In this document: positions 38,253 to 46,305 of the stretch, in pieces | Position numbering within the stretch: position 1 is the stretch's first letter | Layout: each line of letters opens with the position of its first letter | NCBI RefSeq assembly: GCF_900143625.1 | Contig: NZ_FRFF01000045.1 | Location: 58,934-122,933, forward strand | DNA length: 64,000 nucleotides | Direction: 5' to 3' | From: Nocardiopsis sp. JB363 | Lineage (GTDB): Bacteria > Actinomycetota > Actinomycetes > Streptosporangiales > Streptosporangiaceae | Program-made: the position numbers and the translations under genes | The notes under the pieces: generated by a model | Database searches by the model: none | The model's input: the letters and a program-made list of their open reading frames with translations, nothing else | Told to the model about the DNA's origin: nothing

Positions 38253-39169
38253 GAGCGCACCTCCTCGCGGGTTCGGGCCTCGTACTCGACGTCGGCGCCG
38301 GTCAGTTCCAGATAGGCCTGTTCGAGCGAGGCGCGTTCCGTCCACAGACCGTGCACTCGCGCACCGACCTCGTGCGCGAGGTCACCGACCCGTTCCACCG
38401 GAACCCCGAACACCCGCAGGGTCCCGTCGCCGAGGTCCTCGACCCGGCCTTCGCGCGCCAACCGTTCGGGGAACCGGGCGCCGCCGAGGACACGGGCCAC
38501 CACGTGGGTGCGCGACCAGGTGGCGATCACCTCCTCCAGGGAGGCGTCGGACACCAAACGGCCCCGGCCGACCACCAACAGTCGGTCGGCGACCTGTTCC
38601 ATCTCACTCATCAGGTGGCTGGAGACCAACACGGTCCGGCCCTCGTCCGCGAGCCGGCGGGTGAGGTCTCGCATCCAGCGCACCCCGTCCAGGTCCAGGC
38701 CGTTGACGGGCTCGTCGAAGAGCAGCACACCGGGGTCGGCGAGCAGGGCGTCGGCCACCCCCAGCCGTTGCCGCATCCCGAGCGAGTAGCCGCCGACCCT
38801 GCGGTCGGCGACCCCGGTCAACCCGACTTCACCGAGGACCTCGTCGACCCGTCGACGGGGAAGTCCGCACACGTGGGCCTTGGCCCTCAGGTGGGCGCGT
38901 GCGGTCCGACCGGGGTGGGCGGCGCTCGTGTCCAGGAGCGCGCCCACCTCACGGGCGGGCCACCTCAGGTCCTCGTAGCGATGACCGTTCACCAAGGCCA
39001 GCCCGGAGGTGGGTCGGGTCAATCCCAGGAACATGCGCATGGTGGTGGACTTCCCGGCACCATTGGGGCCGAGGAATCCGGTGACCCGTCCGGGCTCGAC
39101 GGTGACGCTCAGGGCGTCGACGGCGGTGTGCGGCCCGTAGCGTTTGGTGAGATCGCGTGCTGTGAGCAC
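38249..39169 (-). CDS. ABC transporter ATP-binding protein
   Basis: 306 residues from a GTG with AAGGGA seven bases upstream. Walker A GPNGAGKSTTMRMFLG (about 34-49), signature YSLGMRQRLGVADALL (about 132-147), Walker B VLLFDEPVNGLDLDGV (about 152-167) and switch LVSSHLMSEMEQVAD. A C-terminal accessory region (about 215-306) is typical of exporters of this class. It overlaps its permease gene by 4 bp and forms a two-gene operon. It is separated by about 100 bp from the convergent-side LysE gene. Confidence 0.9.
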   Translation of the reverse strand: MLTARDLTKRYGPHTAVDALSVTVEPGRVTGFLGPNGAGKSTTMRMFLGLTRPTSGLALVNGHRYEDLRWPAREVGALLDTSAAHPGRTARAHLRAKAHVCGLPRRRVDEVLGEVGLTGVADRRVGGYSLGMRQRLGVADALLADPGVLLFDEPVNGLDLDGVRWMRDLTRRLADEGRTVLVSSHLMSEMEQVADRLLVVGRGRLVSDASLEEVIATWSRTHVVARVLGGARFPERLAREGRVEDLGDGTLRVFGVPVERVGDLAHEVGARVHGLWTERASLEQAYLELTGADVEYEARTREEVRS

Positions 39170-39270
39170 GATGGGGTCCCTTCGTGGTCGTCCATTGGGA
39201 GAACCACGCTAGGAACACGAGGGGCGCCGCCACATCGCCGTTTCGCCGGCCACCGCCTACCCACTTCTAC

Positions 39271-39933
39271 CTAGACGGTGCTGAAGGAGAGCTTGACCGC
39301 GAACCCCAGGAACAGCGCGCCCGCCGCCGAGGTCGCGCCCGCGGAGAGACGCCGTCGGCGTCCGAAGGCCGCGGAGACGCGGGTGCCGCCGAAGATCAGG
39401 GCGGACAGGTACACGAAGCTGACCAGTTGCATCAGCAGACCCAGGACCAGGAAGGACAGCGCCGGGTAGGCGTAGGCCGGGTCGACGAACTGCACGAAGA
39501 AGGAGATCAGGAACAGGATCACCTTCGGGTTGAACAGCGAGACCACCAGGGCCCGGCGGTAGGGGCGCTCCCCCATGGCGGGGCTCGGGGCCGCGTCGGC
39601 GGCACGCTGTTCTTCGGCGCGCCGATGCCTTGAGGTCCACATGGCGTACGCGGTGCGCAGCATACCGATCGCCATCCACACCAGGTAGGCGGCTCCCGCG
39701 AACTTGATGACCGCGAAGACCACCGGGTTGGTCCGCAACAACGTGGCGGCGCCCGCGGCGGCGAGGAGCATCAGCACGGCGTCACCGGTGAAGACCCCCG
39801 CGGCGGCCGTGTAGCCGGCCCTGGTCCCGCCGCGCGCGGCGACGGAGAGCACGTAGATCGAATTGGGCCCGGGGATGAGCACGATGAGGATGAGTCCTGC
39901 CAGGTAGGTGGGCAGGTCGGTGACGCCGAGCAT
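39271..39933 (-). CDS. LysE/RhtB-family exporter
   Basis: 220 residues, six predicted membrane segments. The conserved first-helix motif ILIVLIPGPNSIYVLSVAARGG (quoted core LIPGPNSIYVLSVA, about 19-32), GYTAAAGVFTGDAV (about 40-53) and FNPKVILFLISFFVQFVD (core about 135-152) mark the LysE/LeuE family of amino-acid exporters. Substrates in the family include lysine, threonine, homoserine lactone and leucine; none can be assigned here. It is followed on the same strand by the ABC pair after 100 bp; an operon is possible but not evident. Confidence 0.87.
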   Translation of the reverse strand: MLGVTDLPTYLAGLILIVLIPGPNSIYVLSVAARGGTRAGYTAAAGVFTGDAVLMLLAAAGAATLLRTNPVVFAVIKFAGAAYLVWMAIGMLRTAYAMWTSRHRRAEEQRAADAAPSPAMGERPYRRALVVSLFNPKVILFLISFFVQFVDPAYAYPALSFLVLGLLMQLVSFVYLSALIFGGTRVSAAFGRRRRLSAGATSAAGALFLGFAVKLSFSTV

Positions 39934-40452
39934 GAAGGAAGTGTTTCATCCGACCATCGGGCTTCGCCGGCCCCGTCCCAGGTGGTGAACCCCACCCCGG
40001 GGCGCCGGCCGTGGAGTGGTGTCCGGCCGGGCCCACACCCCGCCGGACACCCTTCACCACGGGTGCGCCCGTACACACCCACACCGACCGGTCCGCGCGT
40101 GGCCCGATCGGTCCACCACGAGGGCGGGTCTTCCCTTGGAACCCGGCCTCCCGTGGGAAAGAGATGTTACGCACAGGAATGGCGAATTCCTCGTTTTCGA
40201 CGACCATTGGCCGAACACGGCCACCGGAATTCGATCACCGCCGTTCCCTTCTCCCCGAGCCATTGATCACTTCCACCACTTCGGCCCCAAGAAGCCCGGA
40301 AAACCCGTGGAGCCCCGGGGCAGGAAAGCTCTACGCCCACTCGGGGCCTCGCGATGACCGGGGTCTCGGCGGCAGGCCGCACCCACGGCCCACCAGGCAT
40401 GCGCGCACCGCCCGAAATGGTCGCCCCGACGATCGAGGAAAGGAAGTACACC
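39934..40452. other. Long intergenic region upstream of the EF-G remnant
   Basis: 519 bp without a credible gene. It contains a hairpin (GTGTCCGGC 40019-40027 / GCCGGACAC 40042-40050), an AT-richer stretch near 40165-40215, and at its right end a strong ribosome site (GAGGAAAGGAAG, 40434-40447) followed by the EF-G-like start. It may be the old leader of a duplicated fusA gene. Confidence 0.55.
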
Positions 40453-40620
40453 ATGGCCACCACACATCTGGACCTGGCCAAGGTTCGCAACATCGGGATC
40501 ATGGCCCACATCGACGCGGGCAAGACCACCACCGAGCGCATCCTTTGCTACACGGGTGTCTCCCACCGGGTGGGCGCGGACTTCGCGCGCTGCGTGGACA
40601 TGATCGCCGCGGCCGCGTAG
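40453..40620 (+). pseudogene. Truncated elongation factor G N-terminus (fusA-like remnant)
   Basis: 55 codons with a normal start and a very good ribosome site. Residues 1-40 are unmistakable [23 protein letters not shown], the P-loop [14 protein letters not shown] and YTGVSHRVG. After that the EF-G sequence (EVHDGAATMDWM in typical proteins) is lost and the frame ends [14 protein letters not shown] and a TAG. Full-length EF-G has about 700 residues, so switch I, the other G motifs and domains II-V are missing. It is most simply a decayed partial duplication. The intact P-loop, start and ribosome site mean a short peptide could still be made. No further EF-G sequence follows before the TetR gene. 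Confidence 0.8.
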
Positions 40621-40643
40621 CGGTACGCCCCGGGGCCCGATGC

Positions 40644-41222
40644 TCAGAGCGGGAGGCCCTCCTCAAGCAGACCGATCGCCTCGTCCAGTCGGTCGGCGAA
40701 GTCGGCCCCCTCGGCCCCGTCCTCAAGGCCTGCGGACACCGAGGCCAGGGCGCCGATGATCGCCCCGGCCCAGACCCGGACCCGCGGTTCGTTCCGGTCC
40801 CGGCCGGTACGTGCCGCGGCGGCGTCGCACAGTTCCTCGATCCCGGTCGCGTACCGGTCCATCAGCGTCGCGCGCAGTTCGGGGACGGAGAACAGGAGTC
40901 GTCGCCGCTCGCGGTCCTGTTCCCGTTCGGCCTCCTCCATCCCGCCGTAGACCTCACGGATCCCCGCCCGTAGCGCCTCCGTGAGCGGGGGCCCGTCGGA
41001 CCGGTCCATGAAGCGGGCGAACACCCGAGGGAAGACGTCCTCGACCAGGACCGCCTCGGCCTTGGTGGGGAAGTACCGGAAAAACGTGCTCGGAGAAACG
41101 TTCGCGGCGGCGGCGATCTGTTCGGTCGTGGTGGCCTCGTACCCGTGTTCCCGGATGAGTCGCAACGCCTGGCGGCCGATCTCCGCGCGTGTGGCGGCCT
41201 TCTTCTGCTCTCGTAACCCCAT
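40644..41222 (-). CDS. TetR-family transcriptional regulator
   Basis: 192 residues from the ATG at 41220-41222 (MGLREQKKAATRAEIGRQAL). The HTH is ATTTEQIAAAANVSPSTFFR (about 32-51), followed by YFPTKAEAVL. The C-terminal domain resembles the MftR/TetR_C_17-like subgroup by its helical layout, but I do not recognise the ligand. It is convergent with the EF-G remnant and divergent from the formaldehyde-dehydrogenase-like gene, 167 bp away, which is its most likely target. Confidence 0.86.
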   Translation of the reverse strand: MGLREQKKAATRAEIGRQALRLIREHGYEATTTEQIAAAANVSPSTFFRYFPTKAEAVLVEDVFPRVFARFMDRSDGPPLTEALRAGIREVYGGMEEAEREQDRERRRLLFSVPELRATLMDRYATGIEELCDAAAARTGRDRNEPRVRVWAGAIIGALASVSAGLEDGAEGADFADRLDEAIGLLEEGLPL

Positions 41223-41388
41223 CGACACATCATGACGCAACCGGCACCGGTTCCTCGTCACGTAACAGACCTTCCGTCCCGGTTAGCGACCCCCGTCACA
41301 GGAAACGACTCAAGGACGCCCTCCGAACACGAGGGCGTTCCACGAACGTTGGTCCTCGCCGCTACGCGGCAGAGAGGTGGAAGGGAAG

Positions 41389-42609
41389 ATGACCGGCAAC
41401 AGAGGAGTGGTCTACCAAGGCCCCGGGCGGGTCGAGGTGCAGGACATCGCCTACCCGGAGTTCGAGCTCAAGGACGGCCCCGGTGTGAACCCCGCGAACG
41501 TGGGGCGCAAGGTTCCCCACGGGGCGATCCTGAAGGTCGTCGCGACCAACATCTGCGGCAGTGACCAGCACATGGTCCGCGGCCGCACCACCGCCCCGGA
41601 GGGGATGGTGCTCGGCCACGAGATCACCGGCGAGGTGGTCGAGACCGGACCCGACGTCGAGTTCGTCAAGGTCGGCGACCTGGTCTCGGTACCGTTCAAC
41701 ATCTCCTGTGGACGATGTGTGAACTGCAAGGCCAGGCGCACCGAAATCTGTCTGAACGTCAACCCCGACCGCCCGGGGTCGGCCTACGGCTACGTCGACA
41801 TGGGCGGATGGGTCGGTGGCCAGGCGCAGTACGCGCTGGTGCCCTACGCGGACTGGAACCTGTTGAAGTTCCCCGACAGGGACCAGGCCATGGAGAAGAT
41901 GCTCGACCTGACGATGCTCTCCGACATCTTCCCCACCGGCTACCACGGCTGCGTGACCGCCGGGGTCACCGTGGGGTCGACCGTGTACATCGCGGGCGCC
42001 GGCCCGGTCGGTCTCGCCGCGGCGGCCTCCGCCCGGCTCCTGGGCGCGGCGGTGGTGATCGTCGGCGACTCCAAGAAGGAACGTCTGGCCCAGGCCCGCG
42101 GGTTCGGCTGCGAGACCATCGACATCTCCGAGGGCGACCCCGGCGACCTCATCGAACAGGTCCTGGGCGCACCGGAGGTGGACTGCGCGGTGGACGCGGT
42201 CGGCTTCGAGGCGCACGGAAGCGGGGACAAGGCCGGCGAGGAGGCGCCCGCGAGCGTCCTGAACGACGCCATGGACGTCACCAGGGCCGGCGGTTCCATC
42301 GGCATCCCGGGCCTGTACGTGACCGGTGACCCTGGCGCGTCGGACGAGGCCGCCAAGGTGGGTTCGCTGTCGATCCGCTTCGGGCTGGGCTGGTCGAAGT
42401 CGCACGCCTTCTTCACGGGCCAGTGCCCGGTGATGAAGTACCACCGGCAGCTGATGATGGCGATCCTCAACGACCGCGTGCAGATCGCGAAGGCGGTCAA
42501 CGCGGTGGCGATCTCGTTGGAGGACGCCCCGGAGGGCTACCAGGCGTTCGACAAGGGGGCGGCGAGCAAGTACGTGCTCGACCCGAACGGCTACCTCGGC
42601 AGCGGCTGA
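41389..42609 (+). CDS. fdhA: Glutathione-independent formaldehyde dehydrogenase (zinc MDR family)
   Basis: 406 residues from the ATG at 41389, preceded by GGAAGGGAAG; a GTG at 41377 is less well placed. The catalytic zinc site is in NICGSDQHMVRGR (Cys near 47, His near 52) and GHEITGEV. The structural zinc cysteines are in ISCGRCVNCKARRTEICLNV (about 96-115), and the NAD loop is GAGPVGLAAAASARLLGA (about 203-220). The LSDIFPTGYHGCVTAGV segment is characteristic of Pseudomonas-type FdhA, which oxidises formaldehyde with bound NAD without glutathione. Actinomycetes normally use mycothiol for this, so an alternative aldehyde or dismutase role is possible. Confidence 0.87.
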   Translation: MTGNRGVVYQGPGRVEVQDIAYPEFELKDGPGVNPANVGRKVPHGAILKVVATNICGSDQHMVRGRTTAPEGMVLGHEITGEVVETGPDVEFVKVGDLVSVPFNISCGRCVNCKARRTEICLNVNPDRPGSAYGYVDMGGWVGGQAQYALVPYADWNLLKFPDRDQAMEKMLDLTMLSDIFPTGYHGCVTAGVTVGSTVYIAGAGPVGLAAAASARLLGAAVVIVGDSKKERLAQARGFGCETIDISEGDPGDLIEQVLGAPEVDCAVDAVGFEAHGSGDKAGEEAPASVLNDAMDVTRAGGSIGIPGLYVTGDPGASDEAAKVGSLSIRFGLGWSKSHAFFTGQCPVMKYHRQLMMAILNDRVQIAKAVNAVAISLEDAPEGYQAFDKGAASKYVLDPNGYLGSG

Positions 42610-42631
42610 CCCATCGCCGTCAGCCGTTCGG

Positions 42632-42835
42632 TCACTGCTCGAAGATCCGGCTCACGTACAGGATGGCGCCCGCGACCAGGGCGGCCAGCGCCGCCGAGGC
42701 GACCATCGAGGCCAGACCGAGGACGACACCTTCGAGGGCCACCCACGATTCCAGGAAGTTCCGGACGGGGGTCCTCGTGACGACGAAGACCAACATGAAG
42801 ACGACGAACGCGATGATAGGGGCGACCTTGTTCAC
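42632..42835 (-). CDS. Small membrane protein, unknown function
   Basis: 67 residues with two hydrophobic helices: about 6-21 (PIIAFVVFMLVFVV) and about 38-60 (VLGLASMVASAALAALVAGA), joined by a polar loop with RNFLE. The GTG start has TAGGAT six bases upstream (42842-42847 on this strand), a good leaderless signature. I recognise no family. It is convergent with fdhA, 22 bp from its stop, and divergent from the DUF1918 gene across a nested inverted repeat. Confidence 0.65.
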   Translation of the reverse strand: MNKVAPIIAFVVFMLVFVVTRTPVRNFLESWVALEGVVLGLASMVASAALAALVAGAILYVSRIFEQ

Positions 42836-42850
42836 CCGAACATCCTAAGG

Positions 42851-42904
42851 CGCGTTCCGTGGATGCTGCCCGTCGCGCAGCAGGGCAGGTATTCACGGAA
42901 CGCG
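42851..42904. promoter_or_regulatory. Nested inverted repeat between divergent small genes
   Basis: Outer 11-bp arms CGCGTTCCGTG (42851-42861) and CACGGAACGCG (42894-42904) enclose an inner pair CTGCCC / GGGCAG. A 54-bp cruciform-like element lies between the small membrane protein gene and the DUF1918 gene. It could be a two-sided operator or a structured leader. Confidence 0.65.
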
Positions 42905-42950
42905 TCCCAGGTCGTGGTCGTGCCCGAGTCATCGTGACGGGAGGAACCAC

Positions 42951-43145
42951 ATGCGAGCGACGGTCGGGGACCTTCTGCACACGCACGGGGTCGCCAGTGC
43001 CCGCGGCGAGCAGGAGGCGGAGATCATCGAGGTGCGTGGAGCCCAGAACGGCCCGCCCTACCTGGTGCGGTTCGCCGATGGTGAGGAACGGGTCATCTAC
43101 CCGGGCCCGGAGACCGTGGTCCGACAGCGGGAACCCGGGGACTGA
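42951..43145 (+). CDS. DUF1918 domain protein
   Basis: 64 residues, the whole domain. It begins MRATVGDLLHTHGV and continues with EAEIIEVRGAQNGPPYLVRF and GEERVIYPGPETVV, the GPPY-VR-(D/E)G--FPG pattern of DUF1918. These small SH3-like barrels are common in actinobacteria and have no known function. GGAGG precedes the ATG. A rho-independent terminator follows about 50 bp downstream. Its neighbours give no clear clue. Confidence 0.85.
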   Translation: MRATVGDLLHTHGVASARGEQEAEIIEVRGAQNGPPYLVRFADGEERVIYPGPETVVRQREPGD

Positions 43146-43159
43146 GCACCCACCACCCG

Positions 43160-43175
43160 AGGGACCTGGGTCCCT
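43160..43175. repeat. Short palindrome after the DUF1918 gene
   Basis: AGGGACC and GGTCCCT face each other around a 2-bp centre, 15 bp past the stop codon and 17 bp before the terminator. Possibly an operator for the flavodoxin gene or a minor hairpin. Confidence 0.4.
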
Positions 43176-43191
43176 GGACACCCGAACACTG

Positions 43192-43229
43192 TGGGAGTCA
43201 CTATTTATTGAGAGTGACTCCCATTTTTT
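43192..43229 (+). terminator. Rho-independent terminator (stem plus T-run)
   Basis: TGGGAGTCACT (43192-43202) and AGTGACTCCCA (43213-43223) form a perfect 11-bp stem with loop ATTTATTGAG, followed by TTTTTT. It ends 3-4 bp before the ribosome site of the flavodoxin gene, so it may also attenuate that gene. Confidence 0.85.
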
Positions 43230-43242
43230 GTCGGGAAGGCCC

Positions 43243-43722
43243 ATGAGAACACTGATCGTCGTCGAGTCCTACTTCGGCAACACCACCGAGGTCGCCCGGA
43301 CCCTCGCCGAGCACCTGGAACCCGCCCGGGTGGTCCCGGTCGCCGAGGCGCCCACCGAGATCCCGATCGACGTGGATCTGCTCCTGGTCGGAGCACCCAC
43401 CCACGACTTCTCACTACCGAGCGCGAACACCCGAAAGCAGGCCCTGGACAAGGGCGGACACGGTCAGGGCCCCGGTGTGCGGGAGTGGATCGCCTCGCTC
43501 ACCCCGCGGGACCTGCCGGTGCACACCTTCGACACCTCACACGCCAAGCGGCTCAGCGGTTCCGCCGCCCGTGCCGCCGCCAAGGCCCTGAAACGGCGCG
43601 GGTTCCGGCCCACGCGGGGGCCGAGTTTCCACGTCCACGGCAGGTCCGGGCCCTTGGAGGAGGGCCAACTGCGACGTGTCCAGGAGTGGGCCGCCGCGCT
43701 CGTCGATGGTCATCGACCATGA
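43243..43722 (+). CDS. Flavodoxin-like protein
   Basis: 159 residues from the ATG at 43243 with GGGAAGG five bases upstream; the longer open frame back to 42859 is rejected. It opens MRTLIVVESYFGNTTEVART, with ESYFGNTTEVA as the FMN phosphate loop (T/S-x-G-x-T type). A second FMN-loop segment is VGAPTHDFSLPSANTRKQAL (about 46-65), and the C-terminus has FHVHGRSGPLEEGQL. Flavodoxin-like domains bind FMN and carry electrons. It lies just upstream of, and convergent with, two P450 genes, but a role as their redox partner is only a guess. Confidence 0.82.
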   Translation: MRTLIVVESYFGNTTEVARTLAEHLEPARVVPVAEAPTEIPIDVDLLLVGAPTHDFSLPSANTRKQALDKGGHGQGPGVREWIASLTPRDLPVHTFDTSHAKRLSGSAARAAAKALKRRGFRPTRGPSFHVHGRSGPLEEGQLRRVQEWAAALVDGHRP

Positions 43723-43751
43723 CGAACCGGCGGCCCGATCGAACCGGCCCT

Positions 43752-43783
43752 ACTTCAGGCGCATGTTATTTCAGGCGCACGTT
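43752..43783. repeat. 16-bp tandem duplication over the end of the P450 gene
   Basis: ACTTCAGGCGCATGTT (43752-43767) and ATTTCAGGCGCACGTT (43768-43783) match at 14 of 16 bases. The second copy encodes the last residues (VRLK) of the P450; the first lies across and past the stop, so the coding end was duplicated out of frame. Confidence 0.75.
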
Positions 43784-45010
43784 CAGATGCGTATGCGAGT
43801 TGACCACGACCGTGGGGGCGCGCGGCACGTCACCGACCACCGACAGCTCGGGCCAGCGGGCGAAGAGCGCCTTCAGGGCGACACCCGCCTCCAGGCGGGC
43901 CAGGGGCGCACCGATGCAGAAGTGCGCGCCGTACCCGAAGTTGCTGTGGGCCGCGCCCTCACGCTGGATGTCGAACTCGTCCGCGGTGGGACCGAACCGC
44001 TCGGGGTCGCGCCCCATCGAGATGTAGGAGACGAACACGGGGTCGCCCTTGGCGATCTTCACCCCCGCGGCGTCCGGGTGGATGTCCGCCCCGTCCACGT
44101 CCTCGGTGGCGAAGCGGGTGAAGAAGTTGGCGGTGGGCGAGTCCCAGCGCATGGTCTCCTCCACCGCGTTCACCCAGGGCACCTCGCCCGACAACAGGAG
44201 ACGGAGCTGCTCGGGGCGGGCACTGAGCGCGCGCACGGCGTTGAGCAGCAGGTGGGTGGTGGTCTCGTGGCCGGCCGCCAGCACCACGTACAGCGTCACG
44301 ACCAGGTCCTCGCGAGGAAGGCGGTCCTCCTCCGGCAGCGCCAACATGGCGCTGACCAGGTCGTCGCCGGGCTCGCGTTCGAGCTTGGCCACGTGGGCGT
44401 CCAGCCAGGCGTGCAGGGCCAGCTCGGCGCTTCGCCCCTCACTGGCGGTGTCGTCGAACAGGGCGCTGTACAGCCGGCCCAGTTCCTCGTGGTCGGCCTC
44501 GTCCACGCCGAGCAGGTATCCGATCACGCCCATCGGCAGCGGCCAGGCGAGCCGCGCACGGAAGTCGATCACCCCGTCCTCGGTCTCCTCCGCTGCCTTG
44601 CCCATCTCCTCCAGGAGGCGCTCCACCAGGGAGGTGACCAGAGGGGTCAGCGCCTCAACACGTCGGGCGGTCAACGCCTGTGCCAGGGGACGGCGCAGCT
44701 TCCGGTGGTCGGCACCGTCGGTGTTCACGACCGAGTGACCGGAAGGGGCCGCGATGCTGATCATCGGCCAGTCCTCGGGGATCTCCCCCTCGTTGAGGGC
44801 TCTCCAGTGCCCGGGGTCCTTGGTGAAGCGGACGTTGTCCTTGAGGAGGTTGCGCCCGGCTTCGTCACCGGCCACACCCCACATGGGGACGCCGCCGGGC
44901 AGAGAGACCGGCACGATGGGGCCGTGCTCGCGCATTTTCACGGCGTCTTCGTGCAGGTCGGGGCTGAGGGGATCGAGCTGGTGGACCGGTCTGGACAGGC
45001 TCAGAGCCAC
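43766..45010 (-). CDS. Cytochrome P450, CYP154-like (conservon partner)
   Basis: 414 residues. The I-helix oxygen-activation motif is VLAAGHETTTHLLL (about 238-251), the K-helix ExxR is intact in NAVEETMRWDSPT (Glu-Thr-Met-Arg), and the heme thiolate loop is FGYGAHFCIGAPLARLEA. It is the last gene of the cvn operon, overlapping the previous P450 gene by 10 bp. In Streptomyces conservons a CYP154 commonly follows a CYP157, and this order fits. The substrate is unknown. It would need a ferredoxin and reductase from elsewhere. The 3' end carries a 16-bp tandem duplication. Confidence 0.9.
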   Translation of the reverse strand: MALSLSRPVHQLDPLSPDLHEDAVKMREHGPIVPVSLPGGVPMWGVAGDEAGRNLLKDNVRFTKDPGHWRALNEGEIPEDWPMISIAAPSGHSVVNTDGADHRKLRRPLAQALTARRVEALTPLVTSLVERLLEEMGKAAEETEDGVIDFRARLAWPLPMGVIGYLLGVDEADHEELGRLYSALFDDTASEGRSAELALHAWLDAHVAKLEREPGDDLVSAMLALPEEDRLPREDLVVTLYVVLAAGHETTTHLLLNAVRALSARPEQLRLLLSGEVPWVNAVEETMRWDSPTANFFTRFATEDVDGADIHPDAAGVKIAKGDPVFVSYISMGRDPERFGPTADEFDIQREGAAHSNFGYGAHFCIGAPLARLEAGVALKALFARWPELSVVGDVPRAPTVVVNSHTHLNVRLK

Positions 45011-46305
45011 AGAGAGTCTCCTAGGGGATCAACGGAGGTGACAGGCGGGGTGAAGCGGACCGGCAGTGCTTCCAGGGCCCGGATCAGGACCTGGGGCTGC
45101 CAGCGCAACTGGCCTGCGGGGACGGCCAGATGCAGATCGGGGAGGTGGGTGAGGAGGGTTTCGATACCGGTGACCGTGATGATCTCGGCCAGGGTTCGGG
45201 CGGTGTGCGGGCAACCGTGGGAGCCGTGGGAGAAGGACAGGTAGGCGCGACTGTGGTGGTGCTCCCTTTCCTGGCCGGGGGGACGGAACAGCGGGTCCTG
45301 ATGGGTGGCGGCCAGACCCAGCAGCACCAGGTCGCCGCCCTGGATGGTCGTACCCGCCAACTGGGTGGTCCGAACCGCCCAACGTCCCGCGAAGATCTGG
45401 GTGGGGCTGTCGTCCTTGAGGACGTCACGGGCGGCGTCGGTCACCGAACGACGACCACGGGTGAGCGCGTTGGTGTGCGTCTGGTCGGTCAGCATCAACC
45501 TGATGGTGTTGCCGATCCAGTTCGCACTGGTCTGGTGGCCGGCGATGATGGACACGAAGATGTCCGCGCTGAGCTGCTCACGGGTCAGCCCCAGCCCACT
45601 GTGCGCCAGGTGGGCCGCGATGTGCGGCCCGGGTTCGCGCATGGCGCGGTCGGCCAGTTCCTCGGTGATGGCCTGGACCATGCGCATCCCCTCGATGGGA
45701 TCGCCCTCCACCGCCCCCATGAGCAGGAGGAAACCGGTGACCAGGTCGTCGTGGAACTCCTCCGGGGCGCCGACCGCCCAGCCCAAGGCCATGACCGGCA
45801 GCCGTTGCGCGTAGGCGAGGATCAACTCGGCCTCACCCGCCTGCGAGAACTCGTCAATCAATCGCTGCGAGGACCTACGGCAGAACTCCTCGAACTCCCA
45901 CTGGTCGACACGGGCGAACCCGTCGCTCAACACCGCCGAACGGCGCCGGTGCTCCTCACCCTCGGTGTAGAGCATCGACTCCGTGGCGAAACCACCACCG
46001 ACCAGCGGCCACATCGGCCACTCGGGCGGCAGGTACTCCCCCAGGTTCCACCGAAGGTAGGACCGGGCGAACAGTTCGGAGTCGGAGGTCACCTGGAGCA
46101 GCTCCGAGTAACCGACCACCAACCAGGCCGGCACGTCCCAGGCCATCAGGACGGGGACCACCGGTCCGTGCCGCCGACGCATCTCGGCGAACAGCCCGGG
46201 CGAGTCCCGCTGGTACCGCTCGTCGAGCAGGCTCAACGCGTTCCGGTGCGTTTCCGGAAGCGGCGGAAGGCGCGGGTGTTCGGGCTGGGTGGTCTCTTCA
46301 CTCAT
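45001..46305 (-). CDS. Cytochrome P450-like protein, CYP157-like, lacking a canonical ExxR
   Basis: 434 residues. The heme loop is recognisable (YLSFSHGSHGCPHTARTLAE, with Cys after HG) and the I-helix has SIIAGHQTSANW (about 249-260). The K-helix, which should read E-x-x-R, is DAARDVLKDDSPTQ, i.e. Asp-Val-Leu-Lys in the aligned place. The CYP157 family of streptomycetes is known to lack ExxR and to sit in conservons before a CYP154, exactly the arrangement here. It overlaps the GTPase gene by 4 bp (ATGA). Whether it is catalytic or a structural partner is open. Confidence 0.87.
   Translation of the reverse strand: MSEETTQPEHPRLPPLPETHRNALSLLDERYQRDSPGLFAEMRRRHGPVVPVLMAWDVPAWLVVGYSELLQVTSDSELFARSYLRWNLGEYLPPEWPMWPLVGGGFATESMLYTEGEEHRRRSAVLSDGFARVDQWEFEEFCRRSSQRLIDEFSQAGEAELILAYAQRLPVMALGWAVGAPEEFHDDLVTGFLLLMGAVEGDPIEGMRMVQAITEELADRAMREPGPHIAAHLAHSGLGLTREQLSADIFVSIIAGHQTSANWIGNTIRLMLTDQTHTNALTRGRRSVTDAARDVLKDDSPTQIFAGRWAVRTTQLAGTTIQGGDLVLLGLAATHQDPLFRPPGQEREHHHSRAYLSFSHGSHGCPHTARTLAEIITVTGIETLLTHLPDLHLAVPAGQLRWQPQVLIRALEALPVRFTPPVTSVDPLGDSLWL

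Noticed and set aside
42859..43242. Long N-terminal extension of the flavodoxin frame
   Set aside because: It runs through the DUF1918 gene and the terminator in another frame; the ATG at 43243 has a clear ribosome site.
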